The notes under the pieces: generated by a model
The model's input: only the letters and a program-made list of their open reading frames with translations
Databases searched by the model: none
What the model was told of the DNA's origin: nothing
Translations under genes and position numbers: made by a program
Shown: positions 37,941 to 48,600 of the stretch, one piece after another
Position numbering within the stretch: position 1 is the first letter of the stretch
How the letters are laid out: the number at the start of each line of letters is the position of its first letter
From: Trileptium ribeirensis
Taxonomy: Eukaryota > Nematoda > Enoplea > Enoplida > Thoracostomopsidae
Length of the DNA stretch: 64,000 bases
Reading direction: 5' to 3'
Assembly: GCA_030248225.1 (NCBI GenBank)
Contig: JASANE010028382.1
Coordinates: 1-64,000, forward strand

Positions 37941-38614
37941 GCATGAACCTTGACCCAATTTCGACAATGGAGATCCCATGAAAACCGTGCATTTACGTGC
38001 AGAAATTGCACTTTTATCTCTTGTCTGGCTTTATTAATTGTTTTGTCGCACTTGCTGCTTGACGTGCCGCCGACATCCATGCGTTCCCTATGGTTACCAT
38101 ATACCGACGTGCAAACATTGCACGTTTACATGTTCGTCTGGCAGCGATTTCCTTTGTCTTTTTGCGCATCCGATCAATACTCGCGGCACATACACAAATT
38201 CCCATGGCTGGACCCGTAGAATCTATATTCATGTCTGGAAAGTTGAATGGAATATTCAGTCGGAAGTTGCATTCCTAAGCATGAACCTCGACCCAATTTC
38301 GACAATGGAGATCCCATGAAAACCGTGCATTTACGTGCAGACATTGCACTTTTATCTCTTGTCTGGCTTTATTAATTTTTTGTCGCACTTGCCGCTTGAC
38401 GTGCCGCCGACATCCATGCGTTTCCTATGGTTACCATATACCGACGTGCAAACATTGCACGTTTACATGTTCGTATGGCAGCGATTTCCTTTGTCTTTTT
38501 GCGCATCCGATCAATACTCGCAGCACATACACAAATTCCCATGGATGGACCCGTAGAATCTATATTCATGTCTGGAAAGTTGAATGGAATATTCAGTCGG
38601 AAGTCGCTTTTCTA
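37941..38614. repeat. 338-bp tandem duplication
   Basis: Copy 1 starts at 37941 (GCATGAACCTTGACCCAATT) and copy 2 at 38279 (GCATGAACCTCGACCCAATT). The copies differ at only a few positions across 338 bases, so the duplication is recent compared with its surroundings. The paired open frames in it (for example 38038-38319 and 38396-38773 plus, 38014-38232 and 38372-38569 minus) repeat for this reason and are not genes. Confidence 0.93.
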
Positions 38615-38765
38615 ACGCCGTCAGGGGGAACGTATCGCCGGACGGGTCCCTCCCGAGTGCCGGGGGTGGAGCACCTTTTGGGGAATCATCTGCCAGACGG
38701 ACACCACCGCCCACCGCCTGGGACCCACCGAGGGCTCCAGACCTACCCCCTAGCCCTCTGTGTAG
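38615..38765. other. short G/C-rich patch
   Basis: Directly after the duplication, about 150 bases are rich in G and C (for example GTGCCGGGGGTGGAGCACC). Frames on both strands are open because stop codons are rare in such DNA. It may be part of the element that carries the duplication. Confidence 0.45.
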
Positions 38766-38969
38766 TTATATAACTGTATATTTCTAAATTCGTAAAACTT
38801 ACGAATTTAGTCACAATTTGTTTTTATTTGACTGTATATAGATATATGTTATTTATATAGTTATATATGTCTGGGTCTATGTTTTTATTTTCGATACAAC
38901 TATATACATATTTACTATTAGTAATTATTGCTATTATTAATATATTAATATTTTATTTAGTTAATTTTA

Positions 38970-39165
38970 TTTAAACCTAAAGACAAAAGAGGAAGAGGAA
39001 AAAGACAGACAGAGAGGAAAGACAAAGAGAACGAGAAAGAAGGCAGACAGACAGGAAAGAGAAAAGAGAGCAAGAAAGAAACAGAAACACGACAACGCGT
39101 CACGGCAAAACAAAAGAAAGACCGACAAGTTCGATTACAGAGAGGCAAAAATAAAAAAAAAGAAA
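38970..39165. repeat. purine-rich tract (AGACAG/AAGAG type)
   Basis: The plus strand is nearly all A and G with interspersed C, in words such as AGACAGACAGAGAGGAAAGA. The long minus-strand frame 39451-38957 reads through this tract (Ser/Phe/Leu-rich) and is probably not a gene. Confidence 0.65.
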
Positions 39166-41880
39166 AAAATGGGGCGCGGGAAGGGTTGGGGGCAAGGGGT
39201 TCCCGGTGAAATTTCAATGGGCGGAGATTAAATTCGGTCCCAGAACGAAGAATGGGTTTGATTGATACCAAACACGAAGCGGTTAGGCTCATTGTCAAGG
39301 CCTGACCCACACGGATCGGTTTATATGTATAAGTATAGGGAGTTTTGGCAGGGTCTTCTAGCTTAGCGGGTGGGCAGAACAGTGCCTCAGTGCAGTTGCT
39401 GAACTCGCCATGAGAAGGCGATTCGAATGATGGGTGATACCCTTGTCCCACGGGTGGGAGTTACAACAACACTAAAATGGTGCGAATAGAGATAGTTTTG
39501 ACGAAGCTAGGGGCGCTATTTGCGCCTGTCCCGCGATAACGGGAGGGCAGACCGAGACCCGTCGTGTATATTTGAGGTCGTCTCGACCAGGGGTGGTTTG
39601 CAGACTTTCGAATTAGGGATAAAATTGTCGAAATTTTACGCCCACTATTAGAGCCAGACACTTTTTGGGGTGTACTTTGGCGGGCTACTTCGGGTCAACG
39701 GAGGGTCGGATAAAGACTCAACGCATATTCGCCAAAAATAGGCGAGTCGAATTATGGGTCTCATTTAGGATCGGCATAAAAATAATACTATTTTGCAAAG
39801 TGGAAGAAAAGTAGATGTCAACTTCTACAGTATACAATGAGAAATGATAGACAGGAAGAAAGGGGGCGCGTTATAGTAATTGAACGGTTGGGCGGATAAA
39901 GACCCGCCAAGGCTCTTTGGAGTCCATTGATGTCTGGGCTATCCGCTGGTGTATTAAATTCTCACCGGAGTTACTCCTGGAACAGGAGACAACGATAGGG
40001 GCACTCCTGATCGAGTGGTTGTAGCAAAATGAAAACTATGAGTAGGCTGTCGCCGTTCCTGACGTACCGACGACGAGACAAGATGTAGTACAATGATGTT
40101 CTTGGGTTGTAGATTCGATGAATCGACACAATGACAACCACAAGGCTGATTTATGACCCTTCGTAGAAAATCGTAAAGAGTTATAAACTCGACGATGGCG
40201 CTGATTCGGAGGCGATTTGGTCCGTATCGGTTCATATTGAAGCCGTAGCAAGTAAGACAAGGTATTTTGGGTCAGAGACGGAACGGGCTAAGGTTCGCCT
40301 TAGATTTGGGAAGACATTTGGGGCCGAAAGAGATTCGCGACATAGAAAAGTGATGCAATCAAATGATGACAACAACCCTACCTAGCGTAGGCAGTGGTTG
40401 TTTCGACGAGTAAGAGATGAAATTATTAATATAACTTGACAACCTATGAACCGAATTTGTTCTACTAGACCTCGTTGGGAAGCCCAATAAATTTTTCACC
40501 GAAAAGTATTCGGGGCAAGATTTCGCATATCGAAGCAGTAACCGGCTACGGTTCGTTGAAGCCGCGTCCGGTTTATTCGTTTAACAAAATTAAAATTTGT
40601 TGTTTTCACATTGGTCATTGTTTTCTTTTAAGCTCAACCATGTAGAGAAGTTCCGGTTAAGCTAGGTAAAATTAATATTTTGATATTTGACTACTGCTCA
40701 GTGAATTGTAGTGCCGGTGATGTTTGTCTTTCAGCGAACAGCCACTGTCGTTTGATGCGTGGCGAGCGGTCGAGAGGCCTCCTATTCCCGGACGGTCGTG
40801 ATTTTGATCGTACGTGCTTAAGAATCTACCCAAGAAATTCTGGCCTGGTCGAAGTCTCCACGAATCCTAAAATTTTCGTATGATTGATTATATCCACGTA
40901 ATTTCGCGTCTCCTTGATTCAATACCCGTGCCAATATAGAAGCATGACATATATGGTAGACAAACAAAGCAACACGAAAAGCGGTTAGAATTGCACACTG
41001 GAAAGCATATGATACATGTGTGGACAAAATAGACAAGGTTAAAGACGAGCAATACAAATCCATGGCGCTACAGGGTCAGGTTTAGCCGATGGGTACGTTG
41101 AATCGGATCGCGTTAGAGCGCTGGTTATCTCCCTTTCGGGCTTTGTCGAGTCCTTAACGGACCTTGATGAGAGTTAGGGTCAACGTAACAGACGGGAACG
41201 GTCCTGTTACACAATAGCTTATGGTGTGCAATTCGTGCACACAGTTCTCTGTGTATACTGCGTAAAGGGATGATCTCAGCCTTAAAATTTTGCGGTTTAA
41301 ATTATCCCGGGGGATAGCGGGGGCTACAAACTACCTAATATGGACCACAAGGCTTCTGAAAGGTTCCATCGGGTTCACCAGTACCTGCCTAAGCCCCCAT
41401 GTTAAGTGTGTAAACCCCCTATTTTCGATTGCCCTGTGTGATACAAAGAACTTTAAAACTCCCCAATTCTTTGGGCTCCATACCACGGGCGGATCTCCAA
41501 CAATCTGTTTAATTCATCCCCGGCATCACCCGACAGTGTGGTTGGGCAAGGGATCCGCATAGTCCCATTGTTACACAAAAACTTCCCATTTTTGACGCGA
41601 AAAGGGCCTCTAGGATTTAACTACGTAATTGTTTATAAAATTTCCGACTCAGGCCACCCTTCCACCCGACGCTCAGAGAACCATTTCTCTGAAGACTGAA
41701 TTACGTTATGGGGTAAGCAGAACCATTAAAGTGTCGAAACGATTATAAAATATCGTTTAGTAGTAAACTTACAGGGTTTAGGTATTAGGCTCAGCGCCGA
41801 AATTGTTTGCACGGTGGTACATGCGAGGACCCCACTAGGGAGTGAGCTTTCGAACTCGTGTATACATTGACGTATTAAAA

Positions 41881-42070
41881 TATCAAACTGGAGGGGGCAC
41901 CAATGTCAAAGTGGATGGGGCACCAATATTAAACTGGAGGGGGCAAATGTCGGACTTTTTTAGGCTCCATTATGAAACTGGATGGAGCACCAATATCAAA
42001 CTGGAAGGGGGCACCAATATCAAACTGGAGGGGCAATAACATCAGACTGGAGGGGCACCATTATCAAACT
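41881..42070. repeat. 23-bp minisatellite, about 8 copies
   Basis: The unit is close to TATCAAACTGGAGGGG followed by GCACCAA, repeated with point and length changes, for example at 41881, 41904 and 41927 and again from about 41993. The array ends just before the family A repeat at 42076. Confidence 0.8.
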
Positions 42071-42075
42071 CAGCG

Positions 42076-42372
42076 AGGATTATGTTGTTGCTACAACACC
42101 AACCAGTTGGTTTTGATGCGACAATAAGTCGATCGTTTTGCGCTTGTGCAACACAAGCCAACATTGTTACAGCGGCAATATTTTTGATTCTGCTATTGAG
42201 GGTGCAATAAAATCCACTGTTATTGTAGCTGCAATATTTTAGTTTGTAATATTGATTACGTTTTGTTTGCAATAACATAATGCCATGACAATATTGTTTT
42301 TACAACATGGTCGCTGCAACTGCTTACGGTGTGCAGTTCGTGCACGCATTTCTCTGTGAATGATTCATTATC
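42076..42372. repeat. dispersed repeat family A copy
   Basis: Inverse orientation to the copy at 30110-30500. The right end carries CAACTGCTTACGGTGTGCAG and TTCGTGCACGCATTTCTCTG. It ends about 190 bases before the NTAQ1 start codon, so it lies in the promoter or 5' UTR region. Confidence 0.55.
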
Positions 42373-42560
42373 CGACAAATTTGTGCATGCTGCATATCGG
42401 ATTGGCTACAATGTGAACATTCTATATAAAATACACATATAGGTCGGACCAGATCGTGCTCAACGTGAACACACTCTTGTAAGTTTAGCGTCCGAAGCAC
42501 TTTTAACGTTAAATTATTTCAGCATGAATGTAACTTGTATCCAAAATTTATTGTAATCCC

Positions 42561-42625
42561 ATGATTAATGTGACTAGCTCAGTAATTGGCGCCCGAGAGC
42601 AGTGTAATTATGCCTCATGTTATTG
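42561..42625 (+). CDS. NTAQ1: NTAQ1 coding exon 1
   Basis: Codes for 21 residues ending CNYASCY plus TG, the first two bases of the catalytic Cys codon. The donor is GTTAGT at 42626. Found by looking for the missing C.Y.SCYC motif upstream of exon 2. Confidence 0.92.
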
Positions 42626-45600
42626 GTTAGTTTTTGCCGAAGCGCCTTATTTTTATATTAAAATTGTGGCGGTAATTCGGCTTTCATGTCTATGGACGTT
42701 GAAGTAACGCTTACAGCCTTCTGCACAACCAGAGCCCGAAATACCTTAGAATTGACGTACCTATAAATGTTCACTTCATCTATCGCATTATCTTCAGAAC
42801 CCGTATTCTTCAATGAGTGTAGCCCCTATCAGCAGGTATGTGCTATTCGAACCGCATTGGCAAGCTGATTCGATTGGTGGAAAAATCAAAGCTGTCGGAT
42901 CATGAGTTAAAAAGTTATTGCTATTTATGCTAAATCATAAGCCTAGACGTAGGATTTAAAATATCATTCTGAGCACAGGAAAATCTAAAAAATGGATATT
43001 TTCTAAACCAGCTAGTCGAGCTAAATCGGTTTGCACAAATATTATCGCTGTATCTTCGAAATTGACAAATTGTGCGATAATACCGCTCTATGCAAAATAT
43101 ATCGTCCATTTATAAACAAGTTAATATATCGGTAAAATTTAATAATACTACAAATATTGTTTGATTCTCATATTACGTGGTGTATAAGTGGAACAATATT
43201 GACACTTTTATGGTGAATTAGCGTACTGTTTTATGTGCAATTAAAAAAAATTACATATTGTTACACTTTAGGAACTAGAATTTTTTCCGTATATTTTGGT
43301 CCTTGTCTCTACATAGTATTACAGTACTCGCCAGAAATGAGTGTCACATTTCGAACGAACGAACATCGAACAGAAATCGAATAAAATTTATTTATTCTCG
43401 AACACTTTTCAAACAAACTTCGAACAGTGTTCGAACAAATTTAAAAAAGTGCGCCAAAATTTCGAACACGTCTCGAACAAAATTCGAACACATTTCAAAC
43501 AAAATTTTGACTTTATGGAGCGAACATCGAACAAACTTCGACCGAACATCGAACGAACAGCACTCATTTATGGCGAGTACTGTACTTGGTTCGGCTATTG
43601 GTAGTTAACATTGCAGCTGCGATTTCGGGTTCTTGAATTTGTCAGAAAACTGAGATGTTATTTCAAAATCAAGCGCCCAACAGAAGTCGTTCCAATTTTT
43701 CTGCATATTTTAACCCAAGACAGCCATGGACATATAACTCCAGAAACCTTGGTCATATGACGGAAACGAGTTGCCTACTGCGTAACGCACCGCAAACTAG
43801 AAATAGGAACCAATGAAGACCTTGGTTCAACGCTACTAGGAATAAGCTTTCCATCACCAAACAAAACTTTTTGGCAATCAGCAAAACCCAAGATTCCGAA
43901 TGTTGTACCAATCCAGCAACATAGAATGTTGTTGCCTCAACTCGGCCCTGGTAAAAAAGCCACCCGCATTAAAAATAACTTTGAGGACGATGTACAAATA
44001 CTGGTCATTTCGGCTCTCACTATAAAATGCGGTTCTGGTCGAAAAACTTTTCCTCAATTCGATAAAGATATAAGTGTGATACCTAGAACAAGAGTGGAAA
44101 CCATCTATATAAGAACACACCCAGAGAACACCAAGAACAAAATAGATAGAGTGCCTTCGAAACAGGGGCCAAAAACATGGCTTAGCTCTAAATATTAGTT
44201 ACCGGGGTTTGCGTCAAAGCTGTTCTGTACAATGGCTATACCTGCTGATGCGGCATTTGTTCGTACTTTAAATAGATTACCTCTTTCCGGCAGTCTTAGA
44301 GTTTGACAGTTGGTGTGTTGCATCAGCTTATCATCAAACTTAAATTTGTTAGTTTGAAGTGCGATAGTTTAGTTTGTTTATTGGCTGGACGTTCGTTAAC
44401 TACACTTCTGAAGTTGTAAACCAGACTTACATTGTTGAAATGATTTTGTGGTAGTATTACCGGCGACTTTTATTACGCTAGTGGCATAAGGCAGTCGGAC
44501 TTTGATATATTCGTATTACGGCACAGATGCTCATCAGCGTATTAGCTATTGGCGCAAGCAGCACGTCAGCATGTTATTATTTGCAATTATAGTGGATAAT
44601 CTCTCTGGTGGTGGATCATAAAGCTGTACTAATATTTTGTATGAAGAAGTAAAGATACACAAATACACCGCGGCATGACGATGATCGTTAAAGAGCACGC
44701 GCTCGCCTTTGCGATATTTTAACATTATTTTCTATTTTGTGTTTGGTGATTTGATTGATTGGTCAGCCTGGTGTTGTGGATTTTGTATGTACTATATGCT
44801 CATCTATTATTAAGGTGTTTGTTGAGACCGCAGTATATACAGCTATCATTATTTTGGGTTAAAAGCAGCGCTAATTCTTAAAGTCAGTAGTGGACTGAAG
44901 TCTAAGTGGATTGTTTGGTGATGGCCGCGCTTACATTGATAGTACTGTGGCCGTGAGGCCAAGCTGAGAAAAGAGTTTGAGTATTTTGATTCATAGATTT
45001 GATTTAAAGTTAACATTGATTTGAGGACCAAATTTCATTGCTTTTTTCGTAACGAAAGTCGTACATCCTCAGAAGTCTAGTGATTGTGTTTTCCCTAAAA
45101 CCTAGGGTTCTATTGCTTGTTTGTTACATGTCAGTGCCAGTTCAGTTAGCATGTATATAGTAAAGTTCCATTGTTAAGATACTTTTGTTACACTGAGCTG
45201 AAATTTCAGAATATTGTAAAAAAACGTATAACGACATAACGAAACCGTTTAATATAGGAAAGTTACGACACAACCATGTTATGGGAACGGTGTTACGAAT
45301 TGTTTGTCACAATTATTTCTGACTCGGCTTCTAAATGACCGTAAAATTCCTTTGGGCGCATTCGCAATTACTGGGCAGCTATGCTTCTGCTATCGGCGTA
45401 TGTGTATATATTTTATGTTTCAGCGAAGAAAATATCTGGAAATGTTGTGACCAATTGAAACGTTCAGGGAAAATCACACCCACCGATCTGGAAAATCATT
45501 TCGTGATCTTTATTTCGAATGAAAACAAATTGGTGATGATATTTCATTATATTAATACAATTACATATTTTCGAAGCTGAAGTTCTGTTGAGCTAGCGCC

Positions 45601-48600
45601 GAGCGTTCACTTTAAAATCTCCAACTAAAGTCATCGCCAGTATTTTTTGCTTGCTTCCACACTCAAAATACATTCTGTGAAATTTAAAAGAAATTCCTTT
45701 GAATTTTGCACCACCAGATACTCTTTTAAAATTGAAAGAAATATTCCTTGAAATTTCAAAGATATGCAATTCTTAAAGAAATAATTTTTTGAATTTCAAG
45801 GAACGTTTTTTTGAATTTTAAAAGAATATCTGATGGTGCAAAATTCGAAGAAATTTATTTTAAATTTCAGAGAAACCTGTTTTCAATGCACTTGTCATTT
45901 TGGCGTAATTTCCGTCCCAAATATAACGGTCACAGAAATAGATACGAAAGGTTTTTTGCTTTCTTAGACATTACACAACGCAAGATTTAACTTGTACGGG
46001 TTCCAAGCTCAGCCAGATTTCATGGAGCAGAAGTTATGTGAGTTTGTACAGGCCAAGTTTCGTAAGAATCAGTACCGAGCAGGAAATAAGCAAAATTTGC
46101 AGATCCGAATAATAGAACAAGTCTCGAACATATTTAAACAATCGCTATAATATTTTTGCACAGATCTCTAATACATTTCGTTTACGATTTGAACTTCTTC
46201 GAGCGAGCTTCAAAGGAACAGCACCAATTTCTGGTAAATGCTGTAGCTCACCTACACTGAAAACAGGTTTCTGTGAAATTTAAAAGAAATTTCTTTGAAT
46301 TTTGCACCATCAGATATTCTTTTAAAATTCACAGAAACGTTCCTTGAAATTCAAAGAATTATTTCTTTAAGAATTGCATATCTTTGAAATTTCAAAGATA
46401 ATTGTTTGAAATTTCAAGGAATATTTATTTCAAATTAAAAAGAATATCTGGCGGTGCAAAATTAAAAAAAATGTTTTTTTTTAATTTCACAGAATGTATT
46501 TTGAGTGTAGATATGTATTTCTTGAGTTATACGATTAAAGTTGTGTGGTGAGTCTGCTGCTTTAGGAGGAAAAATTTTGTGTGTCTATTATAGATCATCG
46601 AGATTGCTTACATTATGCAACCATATGTAAATTGTGTTGGTTTGCAGCTGTCGAATTATCGTGTAAGACTTCAAGATATTTTAGGGAAGCTAGGTTTTTG
46701 TGTATATACAAATTTTATATTTATAATTTTTGTGTTGTTATCCAAGATATCTAATTGTAATTTTATCATCAAATCATTCATATCATATAACCATTGATTA
46801 AAGATTTTAGTTTCTTGCAAACGGTTGTTAAAGATAAAACTGCCCTCTTTTTATACCTATTATTCTGTGAAACCTGCATAATTAACTCAATTGCGAAATA
46901 TTTTGTGCGATGATTAGCTAACGTTGGGTTCTACTTTTGCTGTTGATATATTCTGACGCTATAATATATATTCAAGTACTATTAGTCAGCCAACATCGAT
47001 AGAATATGTCGGAGCCGTACATGAAATAGCAACCAATGATGGATTAGCGTATCACAGTCAAATAAAGATGTCATTTCATTGGAAATATGTAGTACAAAAA
47101 CGGGCGTTCCGCGCCACTTGATTAATGATCCGTCACATGGTGACTTGATTAATAATCCGGGGATTATGATAATGATTAATGATGTATATAATTGGTAACC
47201 TAATTATATTTTCAGATTCCTCTTTGGTGTCAGCGAGCTGGAGATGATTGCGATGGATTAGTCATATGGGTAAGTTACACGTATATGTACGTCTATTTCG
47301 AATTTAAGGTCGCTATAGACACGGGAGAAAATCACCTTAACTATATAACTGTTATATAGTTATAAGTAATTATATAACAGCTATATAATTACTTATATAT
47401 ATAAGTAATTACTTTTATATAAGTAATTATAACAGTAATTATATTTACCTATATAACAGTTATATAAGGAACTGTTATATAAGTTACTTATATAACTTAT
47501 ATAAGTATATGTTATATAAGTTATAAAATTAACTTAATAATTTTGGACGCTTTAAATCTTGGAAATAGTAAAGAAAATAATTTTTTTGCTCGTATTTCCA
47601 AAAACACAGAAATACTAATGCAGATGTTGATATCGTTAAATAATTTTAATTCGTTCGTAATACAAAGTGTGGCAATTTATGGTAAATCGGGTGCTGGCGG
47701 TGTTCCCAATATCGTTCGCTTTTGTATATTCCATTTAATTTGGTTTTATAAAATACTGAGCCAAACATAGTAGTTATACAATGATAGCCAACTGTTTTCG
47801 TGCTAGTAAGGGATAATGCGTTGATTTTGGCAATTTGGATTGCTTTCAGCATTTTTCTTGTAAATCCATGCTGCAGTAAGTGTTCTGTTCCAATGTACAG
47901 GTTAATTTTTCAGCTCTATTTATATCATGAGATTGTATGTAAACTGCTGCCAGTGTTCTTCATGAACAGGGGATAATTTTGCGTTTGCATTTAAGTAAAT
48001 GGATCATTAAAATGCGTTGAACTGAATACATTCATTGCGTTTGGTCAAAGTGTCATGAACTTAACTGCGGTTGTCCGAATAATATTTACTACAGGATTAT
48101 CATGTCATTTTAATACGCAAACACAACTCGGTCAACGATGACACCGCGATGGTATTCGACCTTGACACTCGGCTGCATTATCCATGCGGTTGGTCCGAGT
48201 ATTACTACAAAACGTTTCAACCGGAACGATTGCTGCGTGAGAAATATAGGAGGTATGTCTGTTTGGTACCTATTATATTCCATTTTTCAGCGTGCCATGT
48301 TTACATCGAATTTAATAAAAAGTTCTAAATAGCACGGAAATTTTGTTCTATTAGATGCCTTGCTGGCACCATAGTTTTAATAATATTTTCCAAGAGTCAA
48401 GTTTTATTAAAACACGTGAAGTACAATTAGTGTCCTTTACGTGTCAGGGACCAAGCTATGTTAAGTTTTAACTAAGTCACTGTTCCTCTGAAGTTACTAA
48501 TACCAAGAGTTTATAACGAAAGAGTATGATAATTTCCAGCACTATAATGTTGTTAACCCGTGTTTAATAACACGGCCGTTTTCGGCCTAACTCACAGTTT

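Larger units (their letters stand above)
30821..41880. other. less AT-rich island without recognisable genes
   Basis: By eye this 11-kb stretch has clearly more G and C than the flanks and fewer poly-A/T runs. Frames of 60-164 codons exist on both strands but none is convincing, and they are broken as in an old element. One weak reverse-transcriptase-like hint is listed separately (34000-34247). I could not find long terminal repeats at the ends. One or more decayed retrotransposons is the simplest reading, and a gene desert with different composition is the alternative. Confidence 0.4.
42626..45423 (+). other. NTAQ1 intron 1, about 2.8 kb
   Basis: Phase 2 intron ending TTTTATGTTTCAG. It holds the inverted-repeat element at 43320-43584 and the open frame at 43761-44198. 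Confidence 0.85.
45533..47215 (+). other. NTAQ1 intron 2, about 1.7 kb
   Basis: Phase 0. Contains two copies of one palindromic MITE family (45658-45892 and 46253-46510); otherwise AT-rich. Confidence 0.85.

Noticed and set aside
38957..39451. 164-codon minus-strand frame as a gene.
   Set aside because: Much of it is the reverse reading of the purine-rich tract (Ser/Phe/Leu runs), with no recognisable domain.
30821..41880. An integrated virus or Maverick-type element.
   Set aside because: No capsid, polymerase, ATPase, protease or integrase motif could be recognised; the compositional shift alone is not enough.
45335..45580. A single 81-codon frame MTVKFLWAHSQLLG...CVYILCFSEENIW as NTAQ1 exon 1, implying loss of the catalytic Cys (Ser instead).
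   Set aside because: The T-rich stretch before 45424 is an intron end (TTTATGTTTCAG). The upstream exon 42561-42625 gives CNYASCY plus TG and restores Cys in the right phase, a better match to the family.
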